A stretch of DNA of 28,210 nucleotides. It comes from Brachionus koreanus. Lineage: Eukaryota > Rotifera > Eurotatoria > Ploima > Brachionidae. Positions 10,086-19,100 of this stretch are shown piece by piece. Numbering within the stretch: position 1 is the stretch's first letter; each line of letters begins with the position of its first letter. The stretch spans positions 1,176,109-1,204,318 of the forward strand of contig PJRA01000005.1 in assembly GCA_016987375.1 (NCBI GenBank), written 5' to 3'. The position numbers and the translations under genes were made by a program. Below the pieces are notes generated by a model. It did no database searches. It was given only the letters and a program-made list of their open reading frames with translations, and was not told the DNA's origin.

Positions 10086-11054
10086 TCAAATGTTTTCTAT
10101 TAAAGCTTTAAAATTAGCATCCAATTTCTGATCGTTTTTCAAATTTTCAAATTCTTCAATAACATGCTCAGGTGTTTTATTATTCTTTAAAATTTTAACC
10201 ACAATTTTGCACACTTTGTCAATCACACTAATTTTCTCATTAATTACGCTCTCATTTAAATCGGTGGCATTCAAACTATAAAAATACAAAATTTTTATAC
10301 AATGATTTAAAATAAGCCTGGAATGAGAGTGAATGCGTTGAGGACAAGTATCAACAATGACCATGGTTAATTCAATGCTTGAATCGATGAATTCCGCCTG
10401 CTTATCAAAATCTAGACCAATTTTGCAGCTCTCTATTGAATCAAACGCAATAGTCAAGCATTTTTCCAAATGACGACTTGCGAATACACCCATTTGTTTA
10501 ATGTACAAAACCAGGTTTTTATAATAAACTGTTTTGATAGGGATGCTAGTGCTCATGTAGCAATTTGTGAGCATTGAACTAATAGTTTCCGAATGCTTGC
10601 AGTAATAGTGGTCTCCCGAAGCGTATTCGGGCTCCATAATTGCCAAAAGCTTCAGCATTGATTTTCCAATTGCTAGCAAAAAGTGCACAGACTCTTTGTC
10701 ATTCAAATACTTATTATAAGTTTCGTAGAGCAACTGAGCTCTCATGTTGAATATTAGTTTGGCTTGGGTTAAATTATCCATCAGATGATTGAGGATTCGA
10801 ATTGCGTGGATTTTTTTTTCATAGTCAAACTCTTCCAAATAGAAAATACCGTATCTTAGAGTTACCTCCAGGAGCGCTTCATCGTCAAAGCCCGGAAAGT
10901 TGATTGTAAATACATGCTCTTCAAATGCTTGCTCTAAATCGGCAGGGTTTGAAGCAAAGCAATTTCTAACTTTGTTAAAACCCTCGATTAGTTTGGTTCT
11001 TTTTTGCTTGGTTGAAGTCAAGTTTTGAAAATTATCTGTGCTAGTACATGTCAT
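10086..11054 (-). CDS. TTI2: TELO2-interacting protein 2-like (TTI2)
   Basis: A single open exon of 322 codons. TTI2 works with TELO2 and TTI1 (TTT complex) to stabilise PIKK kinases such as mTOR, ATM and ATR through Hsp90. The protein is an all-helical repeat type. Matching signals to the TTI2 C-terminal half: a helix with EEFDYEKKIHAIRILNHLMD, a RAQLLYETYNKYL segment, and YIKQMGVFASRHLEKCLTI, equivalent to the conserved ...RMGI-x-x-x-RHLKRL... stretch, followed by a block ending TCPQRIHSHSRLI. Human TTI2 is about 508 aa, so the N-terminal part is shorter or lost. The open frame extends three codons above ATG 11054 only through TTG CTT AGA; TTGCTTAG would also serve as a splice acceptor, so an upstream exon is possible. 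AATAAA directly follows the TGA stop. An open frame of this size in such AT-rich DNA is certainly coding; the family call is from remembered motifs. Confidence 0.78.
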   Translation of the reverse strand: MTCTSTDNFQNLTSTKQKRTKLIEGFNKVRNCFASNPADLEQAFEEHVFTINFPGFDDEALLEVTLRYGIFYLEEFDYEKKIHAIRILNHLMDNLTQAKLIFNMRAQLLYETYNKYLNDKESVHFLLAIGKSMLKLLAIMEPEYASGDHYYCKHSETISSMLTNCYMSTSIPIKTVYYKNLVLYIKQMGVFASRHLEKCLTIAFDSIESCKIGLDFDKQAEFIDSSIELTMVIVDTCPQRIHSHSRLILNHCIKILYFYSLNATDLNESVINEKISVIDKVCKIVVKILKNNKTPEHVIEEFENLKNDQKLDANFKALIENI

Positions 11055-11969
11055 TCTAAGCAATCAGCTACTAAACATATGCTTAGTTTCAATTTAGTGG
11101 GTGAACAAAAAAAAAAAGCAAGACCTAAACACTGTGGGATATAAAGTAATAAATATTTCAAAAAAAATTAGAATAATTAAATCAAACGCAATTACACTTT
11201 TGGAAAAAATTATAGCTTTTTTCCCCGGGTATAAATACAGGCTTTTATATTTCTTTTTTTTTCTTTTTTTTTCTTTTTTTTAATTTCAAAATTGTGCACA
11301 CTTTAGACTTTTTAGATAGAGCCATGCTTTAGAATATTTTATGAGAGCAAGGAGATCAGCTGATAAATAAACTAACGCAATAAGGCGGAATAGATTTTTT
11401 TATTCAAATAAATTATGATCTGAGTAAAGCAAATGCGATTATAGTTTTCCTTAGGAACCGATCTATTAGTTATACGCAATAAATTCTCAAACAATCAATT
11501 ACATAATTCATAGCTCCCACAATCAGAATAATTTTAAAATGAATGAAAAATATTTTTTTGCACAATTAGAGTGTTTTTTTTTTCGAAGAGCTTTAAAATT
11601 CTAATTTAAAATAGCTTTTTACATAGAAATTGAATTAAAATGATCAAGGTACATATATATATACATTAAGTCTAGACATATATTTACCGAAATTGGAAAT
11701 TTAAAATCATAAAATAGTAGGATTTATTTTCATAATTTGAAGCAAATAAAATTTAATAATTATGCTGGATTGAAGAAAAATTTGAATAATTTTTTTTTTA
11801 AATTACAGTAAGAAACCTGGATTGAAAATTGAAAAATTTTGACTATTTTTTTTTTTTAATTTAATTTTAACTTTCTGCTTGATTGAAAAATTAAAGCTAA
11901 ATTAATAAATTTTTATTTAATTTGAAAATTTAGATTTTTTTAAATGAAATAAAATAAAAAACATAAAAA
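11055..11969. other. intergenic, head-to-head promoters of TTI2-like and deaminase-like genes
   Basis: About 0.9 kb between two divergently transcribed genes. Seen: a GC island CCCCGGG followed by TATAAATA (11230-11237), TATA-like on both strands, about 175 bp upstream of the TTI2-like ATG; the T-rich decamer array at 11251-11280; otherwise AT-rich filler. The ORF at 11101-11283 is a low-complexity by-product. Confidence 0.4.
11251..11280. repeat. TTCTTTTTTT decamer, three perfect tandem copies
   Basis: Three identical 10-bp units in a row, just downstream of a TATA-like box. Probably a simple microsatellite; a pyrimidine tract of this kind can also affect promoter structure, but that is speculative. 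Confidence 0.85.
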
Positions 11970-12672
11970 ATGGAAAAAATAAGCCATCATGAAATAGATG
12001 ATTTTACGACTGCAGAAGAGTAGGACCAAACTAGAATAATTCGAAAAATTCAACTAAAATTTTTTTTATAATTAGCCAATTTTGGGAAAAATGCCGCAAC
12101 AAAAAAAGTGTTTCTAGCACTGATAGTTTGACCGAAAATTACGAATTAAACCAGTATTTTATGAACATAGCCATCTTGGTTTCCAAACGTAGAAAAAATA
12201 TTAAACATCAGGTATTTATGAAAAGAAAAATCATAAAAAAAATGCTGATTTTTGATTAGGCAGGGGCATGTATTGTAAATTCAAATAAGAAAATAATCGG
12301 CACTGGAAATTACACTCATAACAGCCCGCTAAAAGAAGAAGTGCTCTCTTGGTTTAAAGAAACAAAACCTAAAAATGATTATTGTAAGATTTATAAAAAT
12401 GAATTTTTTTTGATAAAAATTTATTTGAATATTTAGTGGAACATGCTGAAGTGAACGCTATTTTAAGCAAAACCGAAAACTGCTTGGATAATTGTACAAT
12501 GTATGTAACTTGTTTTCCATGCATCGAATGTGTTAAGTTGATAGCACAATCCGGTATTCGTAAAATTGTGTACATTAATGATTCTTGTTGTCAAACATTG
12601 AGTGAAAACGAAATATTTGCCTCTAAAGTTCTTCTTCAGCTATCAGGCGTGTCTCACTACAAACTTGAATAA
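11970..12672 (+). CDS. divergent dCMP deaminase paralog, complete, 4 exons
   Basis: A second deaminase of the dCMP/cytidine superfamily, 181 aa. Model: exons 11970-12019, 12076-12211, 12260-12383 and 12437-12672, introns 56, 48 and 53 nt; the stop TAA overlaps an AATAAA. Seen: NQYFMNIAILVSKRRKN, AGACIVN, then HAEVNAI with zinc ligand His106 and Glu108, and PCIEC with Cys132 and Cys135, so the catalytic site is intact. The GIGYNGxPxxCSDD substrate loop of true dCMP deaminases is replaced by GTGNYTHNSPLKEE, and the Cys before HAE is Glu. The third intron has the same position and phase (1) as the last intron of the enzyme at 177-855, showing common ancestry. It may act on another cytosine nucleotide, be regulated differently or act as a partner; substrate cannot be inferred from sequence alone. 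Confidence 0.87.
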
Positions 12673-13140
12673 ATTTTTTTTTATTTTTTGTTTTGTTCAG
12701 AAATTATAGGTTGTTTTTTTTTTCTTAAATTTTATTCAAATTGTTTGTAAAAATCCATTCTAGAAAAAAAAAAACTTGGGTCAAAAATTCAATTCAAATT
12801 TGAGCAAAAATTGAATTTTTGAATGCTTTATTGTAAATAATTTTTTTGTTGAGATTTCTTATCTCTAATAAAAATTTGATTTTATTAATTTGCTTAATTT
12901 GATACATAAAAAATATTTTATCATTTTATTTTTTTCGATAAGGCAAATATCATGTGAATTGATGAACTTTACTCAAAGTATTGAAGCGTATTTTTTTTAA
13001 TCATTAAATTTGAATTACAAAATTTAAAGATGTTTCAGCAAATCTTAAATAATTTCTAAATTTTTTTAACTCATGGAAAAAATAAAAATTACTAAATGAA
13101 TAAAAATAGATAATAATTAGTGTAGTAGCAAATTTATTTT

Positions 13141-13194
13141 TTATTATTTATTTATTTGTTTTCTGTACCGAGCTAATGCTCTTTCAGATTAAAA
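13141..13194 (-). repeat. LINE 3' tail, family A, minus-strand copy
   Basis: On the minus strand: TTTTAATCTGAAAGAGCATT, AGCTCGGTACAG, then AAC and AAAT units. GAGC-ATTA-GCTC is a perfect 4-bp stem with a 4-nt loop. It lies about 100 bp beyond the end of the LINE ORF fragment at 13294-13683 on the same strand, so it is very probably that element's own 3' end. Confidence 0.65.
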
Positions 13195-13293
13195 GAATAA
13201 AAATTTATATTCAAAATAAAATGAAATAAAAATAAAAAATAAGAATAAAACAGAATGGAGTAAGTATAATTTAAAATGGAAAATATGAAAATA

Positions 13294-13683
13294 TTAAAAA
13301 ATAGATAAAATGAAAAAAGGAGTAACAGAATACATATGTTTAATTATGTGATGGCTCAGGAAAAAGGAAGAAATAGTAAGGTGACAGTTACACAATGGAG
13401 TCCGGTATTCGATATTTCTTGATTCGAAACCGGCTTTGTATTCCTCTACCAGTCTGATAACTAATGGAATTGAATGGCTCACTCCTGTCCCAAAATACCT
13501 CTCAATCAACTCAAAAAGTCGATGCGAGACTGTTGGAAATTTAAGTTTATTAAAAGCCTCGAAATTTAAGTGATGAATGATATTGGAGGGAGTATCATAA
13601 TTTAATCCAAGTATAAATCTTACTGCTATATTCTGATTTGCTTGTAATTTTTTGATATTTTTTCTGAAAATTAATTCATGCAA
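13294..13683 (-). pseudogene. 5'-truncated LINE, C-terminal ORF fragment
   Basis: An open frame of 129 codons that begins LIFRKNIKKLQANQNIAVRF and continues to ILGLNYDTPSNIIHHLNFEA. The pattern KLQ-x-x-QN-x-A-(V/A)R-x-I(L)GL is the typical post-reverse-transcriptase segment of CR1/Jockey-type LINEs, and the frame runs on through the usual helical C-terminus to a stop. With the A-rich stretch and tail at 13141-13194 it forms a 5'-truncated element of about 540 bp. The frame is still open, suggesting a fairly young insertion, but no polymerase domain remains. Confidence 0.6.
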
Positions 13684-13937
13684 GGAAAAGAATAGTCTTT
13701 TGGTTAAGACCCCATTTTTTGTTTGACAGTATCTTAATTGGATTTAGCCTTGTATTTCAATGTTCTTTAATCTAGTCAACAATTAGATAAAAATTTAGTT
13801 TAGAATCAATTGAAAATAAAAAAAGTAACTATCATATTATTAATTAAGAGATGTATTTTTATATTAAACAGTAGTTTAAAATTTTAACCTGTAACATGAA
13901 CTTAAAGTCGAAAATGCACTCAAATATGCTCAAAAAA

Positions 13938-14056
13938 CCTCGATTTTCGAAATTAAGAACATGTCCTAAATCAAAAATTTTAACCAGTGTTCTTTATAAA
14001 AGAACGTGTCATTATTTTGCATAATGCCATAAAATGACATGTCTTAAAAATCGAGG
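13938..14056. repeat. nested inverted repeats
   Basis: Outer arms: CCTCGATTTT...TTAAGAACATGTC (from 13938) against GACATGTCTTAAAAATCGAGG (14036-14056), imperfect. Inner: GTTCTTTATAAAAGAAC is a perfect 7-bp stem with loop ATA, and TGTCATT...AATGACA is a second 7-bp stem. The whole could fold into a branched structure. Probably a fold-back element remnant. Confidence 0.45.
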
Positions 14057-14256
14057 ATTTAGGTTAGCAAAAAAAATGGTAAATATTTTATTAAAAAGTA
14101 GCAAAAATATTTTTTTGAGTAGAATAAAAAAGTTATTCGATTCTGATTAAATTGTTTCAAGTTTAATTGGAATATCAGTTTGGTTTGATGAAGTTGGCAT
14201 TGAAAAAAGTTCTTGATGGACTTTTTATTTAAGATTTACTCATCTGCCAACAAAGT

Positions 14257-14300
14257 TTATTTATTTTTTAATCTGTATTGGGCTAATCCTACTTCAGAAA
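14257..14300 (-). repeat. LINE 3' tail, diverged family A copy
   Basis: On the minus strand: CTGAAGTAGGATTAGCCCAA, TACAGATTAAAA and AAATAAATAAA. It matches the family A tail (CTGAAAGAGCATTAGCTCGG) at about three quarters of positions. Upstream sequence to about 14400 is A-rich and has no recognisable ORF, so this insertion is very short. Confidence 0.45.
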
Positions 14301-14438
14301 AAAAATAAACTAAAGGTTAGATAAAATAAATAGTAAAAAAATCAAAAAAAAAAAGTCAAAAACGATATGTTGAGAAAGGAAGACAAAAAAATTTCTATTG
14401 AAGAGACAGTTTGTTTATTTCAATTATTTTATGAGAGT

Positions 14439-14648
14439 AATTCCATTATAAAAACTCATCAAACGTAAAATACTTAAATACTTAAACTTTGTCTTATAAA
14501 CTACACTCTTCTTTTTTATTTATTTTTTTTTTTTTTATTATTTTTCTTATTTTTAAAAATTTTTTTTTTTTATTACATCGCCTTCTAGGCGTTAACTGAA
14601 ATGAATAAATAAATAAATAAATTCCATTATAAAAACTCATCAAACGTA
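14439..14648 (+). mobile_element. 152-bp retroposon insertion with 29-bp target-site duplication
   Basis: The 29-bp sequence starting AATTCCATTATAAAAACTCA occurs perfectly at 14439-14467 and 14620-14648. Between them is a 152-bp insert ending in a CGCCT-TCT-AGGCG hairpin, then TTAACTGAAATG and an (AAAT)n tail. This is the signature of target-primed reverse transcription: truncated 5' end, 3' hairpin plus simple-repeat tail, and flanking duplication. No RNA polymerase III A/B boxes are seen, so a 5'-truncated LINE is more likely than a SINE. The perfect duplication means the insertion is recent. Confidence 0.8.
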
Positions 14649-15202
14649 TGTTACGGTATGAAAATAACCGTTTATATTATTTACAATTTTCTTAGATTAT
14701 ATCTTTATGAGTCATAAATCATAAGTCATAAATCTTTATGACTGATTTAATTCACAATTTATTTTGATTTAACTTCTTTATTATTATTGACCTAATTACT
14801 GTGTATAAATAAGCATTATGATTCTTATTAAAGGGAGTTTAGAAGAGACTTTGTATTTTCTCTTATTTTACAACAATATTTTAAATAAACGTTTATATAA
14901 ACAATCTCAATCTTTGTCTTCATTTATCTCCTCTGAAGTTACTCTAAGGAATCAGGCCAATTCTGTAGACTAACACGTATCCCAACTAATACCTGCTAAC
15001 TTTTTACTATTAATAAAATAAAATTAACTCCTTTTACAAATAGAAAAATTTCTAAATTAAATAAATTATCTATTATGATCTGCTATTAAAAAAAAAATAG
15101 AAGAAATAAATTTGCGAAAATATAAGTCATAAAAATCATAACTTGGGAATGTTTTAAAAATTCCATTATTTGAACATCTCTTTTGACAAAATCTTAAATA
15201 AA

Positions 15203-15484
15203 ATAGACCAGAACCTAACTGCGATAAAGGCTGTGAAAAACTGAAAAGCCTCAGACAAGAAGAGAAGAGTAATGGCAGAAGTTTTGAAGGCTGACGATAG
15301 GACCACAATAGGAATACTGCAAGACCTCATCATCAAGATATGGAGGAAAGAAATCATACCACAGGAGTGGTCAAAAGTCCTGATAGTCAAGACAGGTAAC
15401 AAAATGATCTGTCACAATTGACGGGGAATAATACTGCTACCAAAAGACTTGAGGGCCATAGTAAGATCATATGGTCTGTCATAA
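15203..15484 (+). pseudogene. LINE reverse transcriptase fragment, N-terminal half
   Basis: A frame from 15203 reads TAIKAVKN, stop, KAS ... MAEVLKADDRTT, then IIKIWRKEIIPQEWSKVLIV and HN, stop, RGIILLP. This is the RT region of Jockey/RTE-like LINEs, where the motifs are KNGKAxGxD, AExLKAD, KIWxEExIPxxWKxGLIV and NWRGITLL. Two in-frame TGA codons (15242 and 15419) replace the expected Gly of KNGK and the Trp of NWRG. The homologous stretch ends at about 15480 and both ends are truncated. Confidence 0.65.
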
Positions 15485-15546
15485 AAGATAAGAAACTCTT
15501 TAAAAACTCTTCTACGAGAAATTTGAGTGTTGCGTTATTTATAAAT

Positions 15547-16025
15547 GCTAATATTGCTAAGAAATTTATCTTTTAAAGGTAATCAAGTTTAAACTCTTTT
15601 TTAGATTACGTTTAAAATAAAAATTTCTTTATGGTATTCAGTGATTAATTTTTTTTTAAATTAGTAAAAAAGTTATATCTAAAGGAAGACAGTTCTTTAT
15701 TCGTTCTTTATTTAAGAGACAATAGCGCAGTACAATTACCCCAGTTAATTAATATTTCTAAATCTCTCCTCAAGCTTTCAGAATCCCGTTTGCTTTCATT
15801 GGCATAAAGCCAACAACAAAATTTTTTAAATTTTAAAAAATTCATTTGAACAAATGACAAATAAAAAGTCTCAAAACAAACCCATGTAGAAAGCTAAAAA
15901 CTTAATCTTTAAAAAATTTAATCGCTAAATACCATAAAGAAGTTTTTTATTTAAAAGTAATCTAAAATAAAAGGTTTAAACTTGATAATTTTTAAAAGAT
16001 AAATTTCTTTGAAATTTTAATATTT
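15547..16025. mobile_element. long inverted repeat (arms about 100 bp), MITE-like
   Basis: Left arm 15547-15651 contains AAGAAATTTATCTTTTAAAG, ATCAAGTTTAAAC and TTTCTTTATGGTATTCAGTG; the right arm 15919-16025 is its reverse complement with roughly 85% identity by eye (AAATACCATAAAGAAG ... GTTTAAACTTGAT ... AAAGATAAATTTCTTTG). About 270 bp of AT-rich, non-coding sequence separates them. It ends about 80 bp before the NRF-6-like ATG. Best explained as a non-autonomous DNA transposon with long terminal inverted repeats; no target duplication was recognised. Confidence 0.6.
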
Positions 16026-16102
16026 ATACTCAAAAAAAAATTATTTACTTTGAGATAAATTGTTCTGAAAAAAAAGAAAGGTAAAAAAATTCAAAACAAA
16101 AA

Positions 16103-19100
16103 ATGAAAAAATATTTGAATCTTTTGATTTTTTATTTATTTTTGACAATTGATTGCCAAAGAAGCTTTTTTAGCTTTGAAACTTTTGCTTCGACTATTGT
16201 GGAACGAGTAATTGATAAAAACATACTAAAATTGGAACAGCGATGCAATCAGCAAATAAAAGTATGGCATGATGCTTGGCAAAATCAGTCAGAATGGGCC
16301 AAAGTTGTGCTAGATTCTTTTGGTCGCCGACCTAGTGGATTTATTTATGGAAATATCGTTTGGCCTGGCGAGTATTCTCAATGTCTTTATGTTCAAATTC
16401 CAGAATGGAACAGTAAATACTGTTACATAAACCAAAAAATAAAATGGGTTAATAATTTAATAAAAAATGAAACTCTTCGTTTTGTAATCTAAAAAAAAAA
16501 TTATTAAAACAAATTAACTTATTTTAAATTGAGCAGAAATATGGAATGTGCTTTCCTACATTATGTAACAATGATGACTTGACTAAAATATTTCAATATG
16601 GTATTTTTATTAAAAAATTTTGAAATTCCAATATTATATTAAGAATAATTTTTCAGCTATAAGAAATCTAGACAAAGATGTGCTTCCTTTTAATTCATCA
16701 TTAATTTATGATGCAAAAGTAAACTGTCGTGAAAAAGAAAATATTGATGTCTACACAGTTGTTTCTATGATTTTGACAGGTGTTATAGGACTACTTGTCA
16801 TAATTGGAACTGGCTATGATGTTTTTAGGCTCATACAAAGCGAAAATAAAACTTCGAAAGTACAAGATGCTGACTCTCCGCCAGTTCAAGATTCAGATAA
16901 ATCGAAAATTGCGGAAAACACAAGAATTTCTCAGATATTACTGGCATTTTCTGCATATACAAACACCATTAAGTTATTTAAAGTCGAAAAAAATAAGTCA
17001 CAGTTTTCTTGTCTTCATCCGATGCGTTTTTTGGCCTTTTTGTGGTATTCAATTGATATATTTAAAATGAAAAAGCTCAATTTAAATTTATAGGGTTGTT
17101 GTTTTGCATCAATGGAACCATTTTATTGGTATAGATGACTTATTAATAGACAATAAATTTGAATATCTGGATTGGAAAAAAAATTTTTTTTTCACAATAA
17201 TTTCAAATGGATTTTTTTGTGTTGACATGTTTTTTCTAATAAGGTAATCATTTTTTTTTCAATTGAAAAAAATAAATAAATATTTAACACTATTACGAAG
17301 AATTTAACACTTAGTTTTTAATAGCTATTTTATAAAATTTTATTTCCATGGCAGAATGAGAATAATTTTATTTTTTTCTATTTTCATATTTTTAGATTTT
17401 TTGTGCATTATTTCAGAAAATCAAAAAAAAATCTCTCAAATTATTTGATAAAACAATTAGAAAATTAAAATCATCTTCTGAAATATTGCACATAAAATGT
17501 AAAAATATGAAAATTATTTAAGATTTAATTTTTTATAAAAGGATCTAAAAACGAAAGATCCAATTTAATAAATTAAAAAAAATAAAGCAGAAATAAAATT
17601 TTAAAATTTTTCATACTCTTAAGTAGCTTGAATTTTGCACAAGTTTACACAGATTTTAATTTACACTTTTCCAGTAAGCATTGTTTCACATTGTCAAGAC
17701 ATGTTTTCTTAAAAATAAACATTTTTAGATTTTGTATTTTTGCTTTTATGCCTATTTTATTCATTTATTTTGATGTTTTGACTTAATTAATTTTTAAGCG
17801 TCAACTTTATTAAAATGACCATTTTTTACTATCTAAATCTCTTTTAATGTTTCTATTTGATATTTATCTTTATTTTTGATTGAAATTTTTTAATCAACTC
17901 TTTATTGTTTGTACAGTTGATAAAAAAATGAAAATTATAGGATTTTTAATTTAAAAAAAAAGTTTAATTGCGCAAAATTTAACATTTAACAAAAGCAAAA
18001 AATTTTATAAAATTTAAATGCATATTCTCAAATTGAGTATATTCTTCAAAAATTAGAAATTTAAAATTATAAAATAATCAAAATCTTGAATTGTTGAAAA
18101 ATTAAAAGCAATACAAAAAAAATTAAAATAAATTTTTATTTCGATTATAGTACCTAAGCTTCAGAAAGATTCCTATTAACCAAATGACTAACAAGGTGCA
18201 TACAAGATGTTTTTGATATTCATCAATTGTTTTATAAGGTCGATATGAATACTTTTTTTCTTTTTTAAAAAAATTTAATAATTAAAATAAAAAATATCAT
18301 CCTTATTTAAATTGTTTCTTGAAATTTTGGTATCAGCTTTTGATAGATTGTTTATTATTAAAGCGATTGATTGTTTTTTTGTAAAGATTGATTACAGGAA
18401 AAAAAATAATTAATTTTTTATATATTTAGATATATTTATAAAATAAGAAGAATTTAATGAGAGTATTTTTATATTGACTTGCTTTATAAAATATTAGAGT
18501 TTCAAAAATAAAGAACTCTATCATTCAGAATTTCAGCAATCGGGTTTTGTGAAATTAAGTAAAATAGAACAGAACAATAAGTTTTTAACTTTTCTTTTGA
18601 AAGTCAAAAGCATGCTCTGTAAATGCAACATGGTTCAACATTCAAAGTAAGTTTTATAAAAAATCTGGTAAAACTCTGCAAATTTAGCATAATTTTAATT
18701 TGAACAAATTTGACTGTATTGTATTTTGCAAAGACTTTTTACATCATTTGCAGACTTTGACTTTTGGTCCAACTAAGTATGTTTTACTTTGTTACGCTTA
18801 TAAAACTAATTAAAAGCCTTCAGAAAATATTTGAAGTTTTTAGTTGTTCTGATATAATTGACCATGAGGATAAGGAACATGAATTTATGCATTGAGTCCC
18901 TCTCCGATGAATAGAACCTAAACCACTTGGCTCTAACGCGTTTCCACAGCTCGATGACTGCTCGATTGTCGAAATGTAAGCAAGGAAGCTGCTGCCTCGT
19001 TAAATAATATAGAATCAGTTGGAGCGGGGAGTGAGAAATCTCTTCCCGACTCCCTGTCAACATCCCCGAGCCCAAATCCACTAGCGTCTGTAAAATAGGT

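Larger units (their letters stand above)
12673..16102. other. mobile-element-rich intergenic zone
   Basis: Lies between the deaminase paralog and the NRF-6-like gene. It holds LINE debris in both orientations, two LINE 3' tails, a 152-bp insertion flanked by a 29-bp duplication, a cluster of nested palindromes and a long inverted repeat; each is listed separately. A perfect 14-bp inverted repeat (TCAAAAATTCAATT, 14-nt loop) at 12781-12822 lies about 110 bp beyond the deaminase stop. No other gene is seen. Confidence 0.5.

Noticed and set aside
11101..11283. Plus-strand 60-aa ORF upstream of TTI2-like gene
   Set aside because: Low-complexity Lys/Phe translation of poly-A and the T-rich decamer array.
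12369..12575. Minus-strand 68-aa ORF
   Set aside because: Antisense shadow of the last exon of the deaminase paralog.
15066..15402. Two minus-strand ORFs (80 and 78 aa)
   Set aside because: Antisense shadows of the LINE reverse transcriptase fragment on the plus strand.
15203..15484. TGA read as a sense codon
   Set aside because: Host genes in the window use TGA as stop (for example at 179-177 and 10088-10086), so the in-frame TGAs in the LINE are decay, not recoding.
16804..17070. Second plus-strand 88-aa ORF
   Set aside because: Out-of-frame overlap with exon 3 of the NRF-6-like gene.
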